Of a stretch of 64,000 bases of DNA, positions 20,101 to 32,742 are shown in pieces. The notes beneath the pieces are model-generated. The model ran no database searches. It was not told the DNA's origin and worked only from the letters and a program-made list of their open reading frames with translations. Position numbers and translations under genes: made by a program. The DNA is taken from NCBI GenBank assembly GCA_049999765.1, contig JBNGIQ010009363.1:26168-90167 (forward strand), written 5' to 3'. The stretch's first letter is position 1, and every line of letters starts with the position of its first letter. Origin of the DNA: Phaeoceros laevis. Its lineage: Eukaryota; Anthocerotophyta; Anthocerotopsida; Notothyladales.

Positions 20101-23061
20101 CTCGTCCTTCATGGTTTTGTGAAGTGTGGAGACCATCACAGTTGGGGACAAGAAGATTGGTATCCGAACCAGTGTTTTGGAGGAGAAGGCCACTGCCTGC
20201 AACATGCTTTGTTGCTATGCAGATGAGCTGAAAGAGGGCTTTTATCCATGGATTGATCAGGTAGGTTCGTAGTACGAATATCAGGATGTTGTATCAATTC
20301 AGGGAATTGCGAGCCTCATTTACATGACACATAAACCTCATACACCTCAGATGCGGACCCTAACCTGCAAAGATTTCCTTCAAAACTTCATGTAATTTGC
20401 AGGTGGCTACAATCCTTGTCCCCCTTTTAAAATTCTACTTTCATGAAGATGTTCGCAAGGCTGCAGTTTCTGGTTAGTGCCTCGACACTTTCATCTGTCT
20501 CAAGAACCTGAGTTGACTGGAAAAGGATTCAGGGTTCAGTTTCTTGGTCGTCACTCACCAAAGTTGTGGTCCAGCTATGCCTGAACTTCTGCGATCTGGC
20601 AAACTAGCTGTTGAGAGAGGGCATGCCCAAGGGCGCGACCAAGCATATGTGAAGCAGCTCTTGGATTATATTGTACCTCCACTACTTGAGGCTTTGCACA
20701 AGGTGAAGGTCTCTAGCAATTTTTAGTTGGCTGACGTTGCTAGGCATTGATGCTTTGCCAGCTACATATGATTGTGGTTATGCAGGAACCAGAGACTGAG
20801 ATATGCGCAAGTATGCTGGAATCACTAAACGAATGTATTCAGGTACTTGTCTCACTAATTTTGGTCCCTGATTCCACTTAGTAGCTAATATCTCTTAGTC
20901 CTGAACCCAAGAGTTCAATATGGTCATGCCAGTCTGCAGTAACCCATGAAAACTCGGGGCTTGAAAAGCCAAAAAAGGCCTGTTAAGTTTTCCGTGGCTT
21001 ATCTTTTGCACGTGTTGATGTCATTACGGGATTTCAAGTGGCCCGAACAGGAAAAATGTCTTGTTGGGGCCCTTAAGGGTAACTGTCCACCCGTTTGTTG
21101 CACTTTTGCTATGCGGGATCCTGGTATATGAGAGATAGGTACTGGACCATCCCAACATGTAGTTGTAAGAGCACAGTTCCTTGCAGAATAAGGACACCAA
21201 ATGTGTTCACCACCAGAACAAATTGGATTTGCTAACTAGTACCTTCTTATGCAGATTTCTGGACATTTGCTTGACTCAGCTTATGTTGCGACTATGGTGG
21301 AGGAATTTAAGGAGGTTATCGTAGCTAGCAATCTGAGAAAGAAAGAAAGGGCAGAAAGGAAACACATTGAAGGCTTTGATGATGAGGAAGGGGAACTACT
21401 TCGGGAGGAGAACGAACAAGAGCAGGAGATTTTGGACCAGGTTTTGTCACTTGATGTGTACAGAGGAGAAGCACAACAGAAGAAAAGTGGCAGGATTATT
21501 GTTCCTTGCTCCTTCTGTGCCCTTGTGTGGAAGTCGTTAGTAACTGTCTTGGTGTTCTGGTTTCTTAGGTTGGAGAGTGCCTTGGAACGCTTATTAAAAC
21601 TTTTAAAGGAGCTTTTCTACCCCACTTTGAAGATCTTGTAGTATATCTCACTCCGATGCTGGTAGGTTTCATGACACAACAAATCGCTTAGATTTGTTTC
21701 AGAGTTCAGAACAATATCAAAATTATGGTTCTACCTCTGGCTGTATTTTGTAACAGCTCAACACTTTCTGATGTCCGGTGCAACTAGTATCGTAGTGTTG
21801 ACTGTGACTCTTGTGCAGAGCAAGGATAGCTCAGCAGAGGAGAGAAGAGTGGCTATTTGTATTTTTGATGATGTCGCAGAGCAAACACGTGATCTTGCGG
21901 TGAAGTAAGCCAATGTGTATGTGAATTATCCTTTGTCTCTAGGGTCATGGGACAGGTTTGATGCTAGACATGGATGCACACTTACATGCAGGTATTATGG
22001 TACATTTCTACCTTCACTGTTGGAAGCATGCACAGACATGAATCCTGATGTTCGACAGGTCGGCTAAATGTGTTTCCATTCTGTATTTCGCTAGATAAGA
22101 AAGGATGATCATTTTGGACATTTGCAACTAGCCTGGAAAGTTTGTTGTTGGTTTGGAGACACTTAGACGTTGGGATGGTGGTTTGCTGCTGTCATCAGGC
22201 CGCAGTATATGGTGTCGGAGTGTGTGCTGAGTTCGGTGGACCCACATTTCAACCGATTGTTGGTGGTAAGTTTCCACCTTGTCAATTGTCTGTGTATCTA
22301 CATGCTGTAGTTTCCTTGTGTGACTTACAATTTGGTGTTGGCAGAGGCATTGCACAGACTTACCACACTAATAACCGATCCTTCGTCACATGAACAAGGC
22401 AGCATCATGGCCACTGACAATGCTGTGTCCGCCCTAGGAAAGATCTGTGAGCATCAACGACATGGCATTGACACACCTCAGGTGAGGGCTCACAAGCAAG
22501 TTGTGTGCAGCCTTCCATATATACTGTGCTTCACCCAGTCCGTGGGCGTAGTGGTCAGCTGTCTTTGTTGGTTGATCAGGTTGTATCAGCATGGCTAAGT
22601 TGCCTGCCTTTAAGAGGAGATTTAGTGGAGGCAAGAATCGTGCATGACCAACTATGTTCCATGGTCGAGAGGTAAGTGGCTTTCTCTACAGGTTTGAGCA
22701 CATACATATCGACACACGTCTGTGCGTTGCAGTAAACACTACTTTTGCAAAATTGGTGCAGGTCAGATGTGGTGGTCTTGGGCCCAAACAACTGCAATAT
22801 TCCAAGGATTGCTTCTGTCTTCATAGAGGTTTTGGACCTTCCAAGTTTTGACATTTTTGCTGTATCTGTAAGAAGCAACAGGTGAATGATCATTTACCTC
22901 TCGAAAAGCAGGTCTTGGGTGCAGGCATGGAGCTTGTAACAACTCAAACAGCAGGGCGAATGGTAACTCTATTGAGGCAGATTCAACAAACATCTGCCTG
23001 GAGCTCCGTACAGCCGCAGCAGCAAATTTCATTTCAGTCCCTTCTGTCAAAGTATATTTGA
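17175..23061 (+). CDS. IPO5: importin-5-like (karyopherin beta-3) nuclear transport receptor
   Basis: Twenty exons join in frame to about 1097 residues, the usual length: 17175-18365, 18632-18835, 19034-19138, 19290-19355, 19456-19620, 19726-19800, 19886-20037, 20125-20260, 20403-20472, 20575-20702, 20786-20842, 21255-21440, 21569-21661, 21819-21904, 21992-22058, 22199-22265, 22345-22481, 22580-22671, 22762-22828, 22912-23061. The protein carries cargo such as ribosomal proteins into the nucleus with Ran-GTP. HEAT repeats cover most of it. Landmarks include [97 protein letters not shown] and [14 protein letters not shown]. The acidic loop [17 protein letters not shown] lies near residue 320. 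All introns I placed are GT-AG. In-frame ATGs exist at 17139, 17166 and 17175; I chose MAVLGGS because it aligns best with family starts. Importin-4 is less likely. Confidence 0.93.
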
Positions 23062-24400
23062 GTGCTCTAGTCGTGGGCGAGGCTGATCATGTGACTAGTT
23101 TATTAATAGCGGCCACTCGTAACAGCTGTCCCATAAATTGTGCCGACAATCACTGCATCAAACGAGAGAAGAGGGATGCGAGGCCATTTTTCTGAAGTGG
23201 CCCATAGTCGTTGCCTAGACTAGAAACGCAGCCCCAAACCGTATATGGTTTCGTGGTGTGGCATAGGACGTGCCCTGCTGGCTAAGAAACCCTGCTTGCT
23301 GCCTAAATGTGAACCCGTTTCACTTCGAGGAACCCTCCCCTATACGACACGGTCCAAATTCGGGCTGTTCCGTGGCACTCGGTCGGTTCCCGGCCCGTTA
23401 TGTTACAAGCGTAGGAAAGGAAATAATGGGGTGTCGCTTGAGCATGTGCACCGGTTGCCAATAGTGGCCAATGCTGACAGCATAGACCCCCCCATGGTTC
23501 TTTTGTGAGGGTGTCGTTTAGGAGTTAACCAGTCAATCAGTAGTTAAATAGTGACATGCTTGAGTAACGAACGTGCGTTTTAAAAATGCTTTGAGTATGA
23601 AACGACTTTGGTAGCCCCATGGAGAGGGAGACTACTAGGGTATAGAAAGGGAGCGACAATCACCCCCTGGGGGCGGTAGGCTACACCTCAAAGTCCCCTG
23701 AGCTGTGGTGGCTGCTTGAGGTAGCCACTCGTCGAGGCGCATTCTACTCGGTGGCAACTGGGGGATTAGTGAAATCACGGAGCCCCTAAGTAAGGGTACG
23801 GGCCCCTTAAGAAGGGTAAGATGGTGTAGGTGGTTGCCGTAGCAATGAGAAACTTGAAAACATGAGGTGTTTGAATCCTATACCTATACTAGCGCGCTCC
23901 ACACTCTGCACTCATAGTCACACTCATAGCCCACCCAGTTGCCCGGTTGGCTGAAGTTATGAGTTTGGGAAACCTTTCCCTCTAACACACTACACTCTAG
24001 TAGACTGCACCTCGACAAGGGCTATGATATTGCGATTCAGTACATATGAGAAAAATAGAATGAGAGAAATAGTATAGCCCGTTGCGCTGCGCCAAGAAGT
24101 GGGCTCCGTCCGTCGCCAGCCTGCAACTTTTGGGCTCGAAATCACTTGGTCCCGCTTTTTCTACCCCTTTCTTCGCACTCCCAAACCTAGCGGCCTATCA
24201 CCGCCCGTCGCACCACTCAAGGGGTGTTCACATAAAAATGTTGAGATTGTCGCGGATTGGGGTCGCCGTGTTTCACAGCTACGTAGTTTCAGAGTATTTG
24301 AACCCTTTTTGGCCCAGCAAGCCACCACCTAGCGTTTTCGGCTCTACTTTGTCTATAAATTTCATAAATTACTTTGTGTTATAGAAAAGTACATAGATCC
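23062..24400. other. intergenic, no supported gene
   Basis: Only short frames and scattered homopolymers are present. I see no domain or clear repeat. The first few hundred bases probably include the importin 3' UTR. Confidence 0.4.
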
Positions 24401-24452
24401 AAATAGCCCTTGAAATGGGCTACCCTGGCGTACCAAACTCTTTGGTACATCA

Positions 24453-25173
24453 TTGGCGGACCAATCACGAAGATTGCTAGCAGGGCAACTGAAGGAGGTG
24501 TCGACAATCATTGGAGGTGTGATGTTCCTACTGGACTACATGGTGTTGAAGCCAATAACCAACATTGGGTACACCGTGCTGATAGGACAACCATGGTTGT
24601 ATGGTGCAAGGCCAAAATGGACTGGCATCGTCAGAAGCTACGTTTTGGGACCCTAGTGTACAAGCTACTATGAGGAACCGAGCCACGTTGACATGGAGAC
24701 ATCCACCATATGGAGGAGAAACGTTTAAAACGACGAAAGGATACACATCAGAGGAGGATTCAAGTTGTGATAATGGTGGTGAGTCTGGTGTGGAAGGGAA
24801 CTTCACTACTCAGCGGTTGAGTGTTAACCACGTGGAAGTAGAGAACGAAACTCTAGAGGACTTTCTTCTAGAGGAGAGGGCCGACCACATGAACTTGCCA
24901 ACGATGGAATCGTTCACCTTTACAGGCTGCTCGTTTGATGATGAACACATTCTTGAATCCTGTGTGGTGAAAGATTTCTTGGGTTGTTTAAGCAACGAGC
25001 CGATGTCTGGTTGTCTCGCGGAGGAGGAAATTAAGTTGTATCAGCTAGACGTGGGTGAGGACAGTGACGACAAGAGTTGGATGGATGCGTTCCTACAAGA
25101 GGAACGAGAGGAGATCTCCGGGGTTCGTTCTCTACCCCCCGTTGTGGTTGAAGAAGAGGAAGTCTCTGAGTGA
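24453..25173 (+). pseudogene. retroelement fragment with protease-like core
   Basis: The frame starting at 24453 contains LDYMVLKPITNIGYTVLIGQ followed by PWLYGARPKWTG. This resembles the VLLG.PWL segment at the C-terminal end of retroviral-type aspartic proteases. A second frame (24601-25173) continues with Glu/Asp-rich sequence of a linker type. No active-site DSG or DTG triplet is visible, so the domain is partial. Order and composition suggest a retroelement polyprotein relic. Confidence 0.35.
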
Positions 25174-25191
25174 GAAGGCATGTTGCAGAGA

Positions 25192-25542
25192 TGGCCACTG
25201 ATTGAGGACTACCCCGATGGATGGTCGTCAGACGATGAAGAGGACCAAGACACGGATGCACCACCGTGGGCCACTTCGTCTGACGACGAGGATGAATGGG
25301 AGTCAGAACGCTCTACTAACCATGTAGATTCCGAAGGCAGCATTTCGGAGGATTCTAACGACGATGAGGAAAGAAAGATGGAGGAATTGCTGGCAGAGTA
25401 CAAGGATTTTCAGACTTGTGCAGGAAGGCTATGCTTCTCGGAACTTGCACGCTACAATGGCCCGACTTTGGGCCACGGTACTTGGGCAAAACGGCCCGCG
25501 AAACTACCTGTCCGCCTCGCGAGCCCGAAAAATCGAAGTTAA
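25192..25542 (+). CDS. acidic hypothetical ORF
   Basis: This is a frame of about 120 codons, dominated by Asp, Glu and Ser (SSDDEEDQDTD, SSDDEDEWESE). It follows the retroelement fragment by only a few codons in another frame and may be the same decayed gene. No domain is recognised. Confidence 0.2.
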   Translation, partial: WPLIEDYPDGWSSDDEEDQDTDAPPWATSSDDEDEWESERSTNHVDSEGSISEDSNDDEERKMEELLAEYKDFQTCAGRLCFSELARYNGPTLGHGTWAKRPAKLPVRLASPKNRS

Positions 25543-25688
25543 GTTTGAAAAAAAGGGCCACGGCGTCCGCGGCGGACCATCGGATCGTGGAGATCCAACG
25601 GTTCGGTTTTAAAAAAAAATTCACACCGTTCCGCATGTCGCGGCCAGGCGACGACGCCGTCCTGACGCAAAGTCAGCTCATGAGCACC

Positions 25689-25788
25689 NNNNNNNNNNNN
25701 NNNNNNNNNNNNNNNNNNNNNNNNNNNNNNNNNNNNNNNNNNNNNNNNNNNNNNNNNNNNNNNNNNNNNNNNNNNNNNNNNNNNNNNN
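25689..25788. other. assembly gap (100 N)
   Basis: A run of exactly 100 N. Confidence 0.99.
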
Positions 25789-25956
25789 GAAACTTGCGAC
25801 CCTTCGTCTACTGCCGCCGCCGCTTTTGTGCTTTCGTGATTGCATGCTTGTGGGCGCAATTTCTCGCCGCAGTGAGTGTGTGTGAGTGAGGGTGGGTGAG
25901 GCCCGCAGGTCGGTGTGCGTAGGTGGGTGAATCCACAACAAGGCAAGGCAAGGATC

Positions 25957-27095
25957 ATGGTTTCTGCGGAGAAAAGGGAGAAAAGGGCTCCCAGAGCCCT
26001 CAGGAAGGAGGATCGTGCCCGCCGCCGCCAGGAGAAGGCTCAGCGGAAGCTCCTAAGGGAGGGGGCCGCGTCACAGTAGGAGGAAGGCGCCACCCCTGAG
26101 GAGCACCAGCAGGAGGATGAGGGTGAGTGGAGCACTCCTCCACTCACCCAGGTCACTAAACCCCAGCATCGGGGTTCTGGGAGCAAGCGCAAGGGCGGGA
26201 GGAGTGGCACGGTGCCAGCACTGGAGGAGGAGGGTGGACAGGCGGACGAGCAGGAGAAAGAGGGTGAGTGGAGCACTCCTCCACTCACCCAGCTCTCTAG
26301 ACCCCAGCATCGGGGTTCTGGGAGCTTGCGCAAGGGCAGGAGGTAGGCTGCGGCCTCTGCATTGGAGGAGGAGGCTGTGGAGGGACCATGGTGGATAGCT
26401 CCCCCCCCCCCCCCCCAGCACAAGGCGCCATCAGCACAGGGCGAGAGGAGGGCTGCCCGTGCGGCCAGGGCAATGGAGGAGGAGGAGGAGGGTGCACAGG
26501 AGGCACAGTGGAGGCCAGCCCGTCCTCCGAGTGCCCTGCCTCCCCCGCACCAGCACAGGGCGGCCTCAGGGCGAGCACCACCCCTGCTGTAGGAGTGGCG
26601 GAGGCACCGTGGTCCCCTGGCCCTCCTCCGAGCCGTGCCCTGCCTCCACCCCAGTGCAAGCATGTTCCTGTGGGCCCGGTGGAGAAGAAGGCCACCCTAG
26701 CTATGGCCATGGCTGAGCAGGAAGGATTGCTGGACCAGAGGCAATCTCGGGGAGGTGGGGGGCGATCCCAGGCAAGTGGTGCTGCATTCGCAAGTACACC
26801 AAGTATTGGCCAAGTACCTCCAGGCTCGTCAGTGCGGCTTTCCAACTTGCGGCCACCATATCCAACTACTTCTCACAGCAGGGGTACTTCGCAGGCAACC
26901 ACATCCCTAGCTGGGGTCCTTCTCAGGCCTCGGAGGACTATGGGGACTCGGTGGAGGGAGCCGAGACTTCTCTGGCCTCGGAGCAAGAGGCGGAGACATT
27001 GCTTGTACATGGAAGAGTTGTGGCAGAGAGAGCCTGAGCTCCATGGGAGGAAGATGGCCCTCAGATCCCTCACCAAATTTGGTTCCCTTCCCTAG
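25957..27095 (+). pseudogene. low-complexity Arg/Glu/Pro-rich frames with a duplicated segment
   Basis: The sequence starts with MVSAEKREKRAPRALRKEDR and stays Arg/Glu-rich, with a TAG after about 40 codons. A segment GEWSTPPLTQ.., then PQHRGSGS, occurs twice (about 26118-26199 and 26260-26341, offset 142 bp). A long C run lies near 26400-26417 where frames change. No domain is recognised. It is probably a degenerate mobile-element gene or a repetitive non-coding stretch. Confidence 0.2.
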
Positions 27096-27295
27096 CAATT
27101 TTCAAGATCTATAATGTGCTGTGCCTCGATGCGTTGGGCATGGTGCCAGGGGCACTAATCCCTAGACCTTGGCCCAGTACTAAACAATTTAACTATAGGA
27201 ATTTGGGTAATTTGAGCGTGCATTGCTTCCTTCCTTTTGGCTTGCCAAGTGAAGGGTTGGATTGTAGGTCGGATAAGTAGCTGGCCGCAGTTGGG

Positions 27296-27643
27296 TTGCA
27301 CAAGGCCTTGTGTGATTGCTGCTTTGGGTTCAAACCTCCCAAGGCCAAGAAGGGGTACAAGTGGTCGGCAATGTTGATGCAGGATGGAAGCTCTCATGCC
27401 ACATTTCTGAAATTTGCGGCTTGTATGCATGCTCGTGTGTTTGGTCATGGGACTATGTCCAACAACGAGATGAGCATGGGGTTCCTCTTGGGCTTGTTTG
27501 CCAACATTCTGGGGCATAAGGTGAATTGGGCTGCGCACGCCAAGAAGGCCTGGGAGACTCAATGGGAGAGAACCAAGAAGTACGGGGCTACACCGGATCC
27601 TCGCAAATTACTTTGCGATGAGAACTTGGCAAGTACTTTGTGA
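27296..27643 (+). CDS. hypothetical ORF with Cys-rich start
   Basis: A 115-codon frame starts MHKALCDCCFGFKPPKAKKG and contains CMHARVFGHGTMSNNEMSMG. Composition is balanced and more protein-like than its neighbours. I recognise no family. It may be one exon of the proline-rich gene that follows. Confidence 0.25.
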   Translation: MHKALCDCCFGFKPPKAKKGYKWSAMLMQDGSSHATFLKFAACMHARVFGHGTMSNNEMSMGFLLGLFANILGHKVNWAAHAKKAWETQWERTKKYGATPDPRKLLCDENLASTL

Positions 27644-27705
27644 GTTTTCAAGTGCTTTGTGAGTTTTCAAGTGCTTTGTGATTTTTCAAGTACTTTGTGC
27701 ATGTA
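27630..27705. repeat. four tandem 19-bp repeats
   Basis: The unit CAAGTACTTTGTGAGTTTT starts at 27630, 27649, 27668 and 27687, with one or two changes per copy. Confidence 0.85.
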
Positions 27706-27853
27706 GAACTTTTGCCGAATGCTCTAATACTCATGCATCGTTTGAATTTGCGCTATAGCACATGGATTCCCAGTGGGTGAGGACACCAATCAGGCAGCCC
27801 CAATCGCACCTCAAGCAGGGCAGGTACTTTGCTGCTCGTCATGAACTTCCGAA

Positions 27854-29852
27854 TTGTTTGGGTTCTTTCGCATATTCACAAAGTACCTATTTTCTGCTCT
27901 CCAGGTTCTCAGAACGAAGCTGGCTATGTCACATTGTGATGATTGCCTCGCACACTCCATCAGGCACCATCCGGAGTGGTTGATTCTTTTAGGATTTGGG
28001 GGAGGGGTTCTGCCATCAGATGGTGGATGCTCCAGCCCAGTGGTGCGGCAGGACACATGCTCACTTGCCTACCTCCCGCTCCCTGACATCACCAGCACTC
28101 AAGCGGAAGCAAGATTGGAGGTGGAGGTGTTTGATGGTCCAGACGATTTTGGCTTGCATGAAACAGCAGCAGATGCACAGAGTGATGACCTCGGCTATGT
28201 TCACAATTATGCAGAGGGATCAGGGTACTTGTGTGGCCCTCAAGGTGAAGGAAGCACCGTAGCCAGCACCAGCGTTGTTGCAGATGTGCTTGTCTCCCTC
28301 CATGCAGTTGTGCCTTCTGGAGTACTTCCTCCTCCACCTCCTACATCCGCAGTACCTTCACTTCCCGAGGCATTGTCTGCAACTACTGCAGTACCCCCTT
28401 CTCCTCCTTCGCATGCAGTACCTAAAGTACTCCCCTCCACTCCTCCAGTACTTGAGGTCCCCTCCTCCACTGCAGCAGTACTTGCTCCTACTGGTGCAGT
28501 ACTATCTACATCACTTCAAGTACCTCCTCCTGCAGGAGAGGTACTTTCCTCTCATGTTGCAGCACTTTTAGTACCTCCTTTTGCAGGAGAGGTACTTTCC
28601 ACTCATGTTGCAGTACTGGATGCACCCCTCACTACTCCTGCAGTACATTCCGCTCCTCGTGGAGTCCCTACAGTACCATTCCACCCCTCTATGTGTTTTG
28701 CAATACCCTCTCCTCCTCCTCTCAGTGCAGTACCAGGACCTCCACCTCCTTCAGTACCTCCACCCATTACTGAGCCAGTACTCCTCCCTCTATTCCTAGA
28801 TGCACCTTTTGCAGCTGCTCTTTCACCACCTTTGCTGGCAACACCCAAGAAGGCGGCACCTCCTGCACCAGCTCCACAAGCATCACCTCCTGTGGTAGCT
28901 CCATCAGCACCAGCTCTTGTGGCACCCCCTCCTGCAGCAGCTCCTCTTGTGGCAGCACCTTCTCCACCCACCAGCCCGGCTTGTGGAAGCACTTGCACCA
29001 GCACATCATGTGGCAGCACCTCCTGACGCCTCTTCAGGTGGCACCTCCTCCACCACCTCCTGTGGCAACAGCTGATGGATTTGGATCTATCCAGATGTAT
29101 GAGAGTACACCTGAATACGAGGGCAAGCAGCAGGACTTTAGTGCACATGATGGCAACAAGGCAGTGGCACTAGGCAGGGCTCTTCTCAAACAGGTTGCAG
29201 GCAAGAAAGGAGGATCGACATGCACTGCTATGACAAGCACATCAGTCACCAAGGCCTCCTCCGTGCTGTCTGGCAGTGGCGCTGAAGATGAAGATGATGC
29301 CTCAAGCAGCTCTAGCGGCTCGGAGGGCTCAAAGAGCCTCGGAGGATACCAGCTCAGATGAGAGTGATGTGGACGACCAGAAGCCACCAGAAGCCTGCAA
29401 GACCGGTGGCGCATGCAAAGGATGTGGTCAATCTCCCATCGGATGATGAGACCGACTCGGAGGAGTATGCTCCCAATCCGCTAGTGAACCCAAGCCGTCT
29501 CACTCGCAGCAGGGCAGCTGCCACTGTTGGCCTTGTGAAGGTGAAGGCCGAGCCTGTTACACCGCCGAAGAAGGTGACTCCGAAGAAGAGCCATGGGGGC
29601 CACACCCCTCCAATCTTGAGGGAGCCACGCAACAGGTGTGTAGGCGTCAACAACCGGAGTCAGCAGCCAACGGATGAGAAGGCTGAGCTCAAGAAGGAGA
29701 AGGCACGGATTGCAAAGGAGAAGAGGGAAGCCGCTGCGGCTCGCAAGAAGGAGGAGGCCGCACAAAAGGCACGGGAAACTAAGGCGGCAAGCAAGAAACG
29801 TCAAGGGGGTCCCACGGTGGTTGAACCTCCCCGCAAAAAGAGACGGAAGTAG
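27854..29852 (+). pseudogene. proline-rich to basic hypothetical protein, frames broken
   Basis: Three overlapping plus-strand frames follow one another. 27854-29026 (390 codons) becomes a Pro/Val/Ala/Ser-rich repeat after residue 150. 28981-29361 includes SSSSSGSEGSKS. 29358-29852 includes NLPSDDETDSEEYAPNP, an SRLTRSRAAATVGLVKVKAE stretch, a coiled-coil KAELKKEKARIAKEKREAAA stretch, and ends in PPRKKRRK, a strong nuclear-signal candidate. The frame changes suggest indels or unrecognised introns. GTAC is strikingly frequent in the proline-rich part. No enzyme domain is visible. It is possibly a mobile-element-encoded nuclear protein. Confidence 0.3.
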
Positions 29853-30271
29853 GAAGTACTGTTCTTGTTGGCTCTGTTTTGTGTGTTTGTCCGTTTTGAA
29901 TACTTGTTTTGAGGTAGTTGCTTTTTTGGGTAGTTGTTTGTTGTGCACATGTTTCCAGGGAATCTCGTGATGTCAGCACTTATCCCTACCATGACTACAT
30001 AGCATAGTACAGTCAGCTAGCAGTTGGTAGAAGTGGTAGTACTGTACTGTGACAGTGTTGGGGCGAATGGTAGGTCATGTTGCAGCAGAACATTGATATC
30101 ACGTGTGGTTGTACCATGTTCCCTAACATGGTTGTACCATGTTCCCTAATGCAGGCTACTTTTTTGTTATCACTATACAGTGAGGACTGCTGATGAGGTT
30201 TTGGTACTTTCTGAAGTACAGCCTAAGTACTGTGAATTCTATTTTCTTGTTGAACCTCAATGTCTTGTTTG

Positions 30272-30413
30272 GAAATTGAGATCCAGGAGGAAATTGAGAT
30301 CCAGGTTGAAATTGAATGAGGAAATTGAGTTCCAGGAGGAAATTGAATGAGGAAATTGAGATCCAAGAGGAAATTGAGATCCAGGAGGAAATTGAGATCC
30401 AGGAAGAAATTGA
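30272..30413. repeat. 18-bp minisatellite
   Basis: The unit GAAATTGAGATCCAGGAG is repeated about eight times with variants, some shortened to GAAATTGAATGAG. All units carry GAAATTGA. Confidence 0.85.
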
Positions 30414-30924
30414 AGAGAAAGAGAAATGGTATGTACACTACCAACTTTAGCAGAGTACAATGTCAGCTGGTGCATGTCGGCTGCTAGTAAGGACTGCACA
30501 TTGCTGACTCTTTCTTGGTCTGCGTGGTGCCAAGTAGGTGCCTGTGGGTGCAATGTCTCCATCAAAAACCACTGTGGCCCATTAAAACAACAATCATCTC
30601 TTTGAACCAGCATTCAACATTTACGCACGAAGTACCTCGCAGAAAAACACAATTGTAGACTAGAAATAAGGAAGTTATGCAAAAGCCGTTGAGGAGTCGA
30701 ACCTCAGCAAAAAAATGCTGCTGCCCATTGCAGCCATGGCTTCCTACGTACCTGATTGTTGATATCATAAGTTCTGTTCGCTCCAGCCACCCAAAACCAT
30801 GTGCTTTCACATATGCTGATGTGTTTTTACATATGCTGCAAATTGTCAAGTTTCACTAGTATCAGGTGCCACAAGGGCAGCATCACGTAAGTGCACTACT
30901 TAAGTACTCAAATCTTATACTTAA

Positions 30925-31203
30925 TGTCATGGTGACTAGGTTGGTAGCTAGTCAGGTTAGGAAGTGCGACGTGGCAGCTAGTTAGTTAATAATGGCCCTA
31001 GACGGGTAGGAGGAGTTATGCGACTTTTTTGGGTTCTTGAAGAGCCACAATGCATGATCTATGCCTATAGCAACGGGCTAGTCCACCATGCATTGGACCG
31101 CTGCTTAAACTAAGTGCCCGTTCCGGGCTTGTGAAACGGCAATCGCCACCCATAAATAAGGAAGCTCAGGGCCTGGAGAGGCACCTGATCCATTGCCCTT
31201 TCA
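30925..31203 (+). repeat. 5' LTR of the Ty3/gypsy element
   Basis: This 279-bp LTR begins TGTCATGGTGACTAGG and ends CCCTTTCA, so it has TG...CA ends. It matches 36146-36423 with eight substitutions and one 1-nt indel that I can count, about 97% identity. The flanking 5 bp (CTTAA) nearly match CTTAG beyond the 3' LTR, consistent with a target-site duplication. Confidence 0.95.
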
Positions 31204-31205
31204 AC

Positions 31206-31217
31206 TGGTATCAGAGC
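31206..31217 (+). other. primer-binding site
   Basis: TGGTATCAGAGC, complementary to the 3' end of plant initiator tRNA-Met, lies 2 nt after the 5' LTR. Confidence 0.9.
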
Positions 31218-31602
31218 TTCTTCGCCAGAAAACGACGGATCCCATGGATGACTGAGGAAAGCCAGCTTCTGGCTTTGCTGCCACCATCTGATGATCTTCC
31301 TCCCCGCTGAGCAGTACACATTAGGCTGTGGTGCATTATTTCTGAGCCCTGTCCACCCACACACGCAGAGCTAAGAGGAGCGTTCGCATTAGTGAGTTAC
31401 TACCGGCGGCAGCTACCGTTACATTGCATCATCCGGCTGGTAGAGTTGTTGGTGCCCAAGTTAGACGAGCCGAAAACCGTAGCGTGGACGTCACCGGAAA
31501 AAGGAGCTTGGAGAATTTTGTGTTATCACCTCGGGCAGGTGCTGTACCTGGTTGGACCCGGCACCGAGAGCTTTAGGGCGCAAGTCGACGCCATTGTCTG
31601 GG

Positions 31603-32713
31603 ATGGGAGATCACGGCGTGGCAACAGTGGAGCTGCTGGAGCCGGGAGCGGCGATGCAGCTAGTGCGAGCCCAAGCGGAGCAGCTAGCGCAGCTTGAGGC
31701 CATGCTGCAGCAGCGATAGGCGGAGGCCGATCAAGCCATGCAAGCCGCACAAACCGCGCGGGCAGAGCAAAGCCATTCAGGCCGCGCGTGCGGCTCAGGC
31801 AGCTCAGGCGGCGCAGGAGGCGCACGCTGCCATGCAAGCTGCGCAGGCGGCGCAAGGAGTGCGGATGACCCAAAGCGAGGGAGAGAGCTCACACGGCAAC
31901 GGCGGCCGAGTCCGCGTCCCTAAACCAAAAGTGTATGAGGGGCATCGGGACGCGGTGACGGTGGAGCAGTGGCTCTACCAATTGGGGCAGTACCTCCACC
32001 TGCAAGGCACACCGGTTGAGCACCATGTCAATTTTGCAAGCATGTATCTTAAGGGCCCAGCTCTCCTTTGGTGGTTGCAGCGAGAAATGCAGGTGCGACA
32101 GGGGGAGGCGACCCCATTTCTGGACTTGGAGAGCTTTGCTGAAGGGACACGGGAGCAGTTCATCCCTGTGCAAGGGAAGGTGGAGGCACGAGACAAGCTG
32201 GGCAGGCTGACACAGCACGGCACAGTAGCCGCGTACGCCGAGGAGTTCCTCTCACTTGTGCTGGCTGTGCCGGGCATGACGGAGGAAGAAAAGCTCGATC
32301 GCTTCACTCGAGGGCTGCGGCGACAAGCACGGAAGGAGGTAACTCTTCGAGAATGCATTACATTACAGCAGGCCATTACCATTGCCTGCAAAGTAGATGC
32401 ATTGTATATGGAGGTGACAGGGAGAGCAGCGCGCGGAGGAGGGCCGAGGGTGTTCCTGAACTCTGCAGATGAGGCGGTACCCATGGAGATCGGCCAGGTG
32501 CGCGAGTTCAGCGGCGAGTGTTATAATTGCGGGACCTGGGGCCACCGTGCGTCAGAATGCTCGCAGGGGCCTGCATGTCCAAGGGGACGAGGAGCCGGAG
32601 GGCGAGGACGCGGCAGGCGCATACCAGAGAGAGTGCCACCTCGACGGCAGGTCAATCGGGTAGAAGAAGATGTTGCAGGGGCGGGAAACGACTGCCCTCA
32701 GCCCGAGGGGTGA
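31603..32713 (+). pseudogene. gypsy gag, disrupted
   Basis: The start MGDHGVATVELLEPG at 31603 lies about 390 bp after the primer site. A TAG at 31717-31719 and a frame change near 31765 interrupt it. The main frame then covers an Ala/Gln-rich segment, a capsid-like retrotransposon gag domain (EQWLYQLGQYLHLQGTP, GPALLWWLQ, FAEGTREQF, FTRGLRRQARKEV) and a CCHC zinc knuckle CYNCGTWGHRASEC near the end. Gag packages element RNA into cytoplasmic particles. Confidence 0.88.
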
Positions 32714-32742
32714 AGGCTGAGGGAGGGACAAGCCCCAAGCGT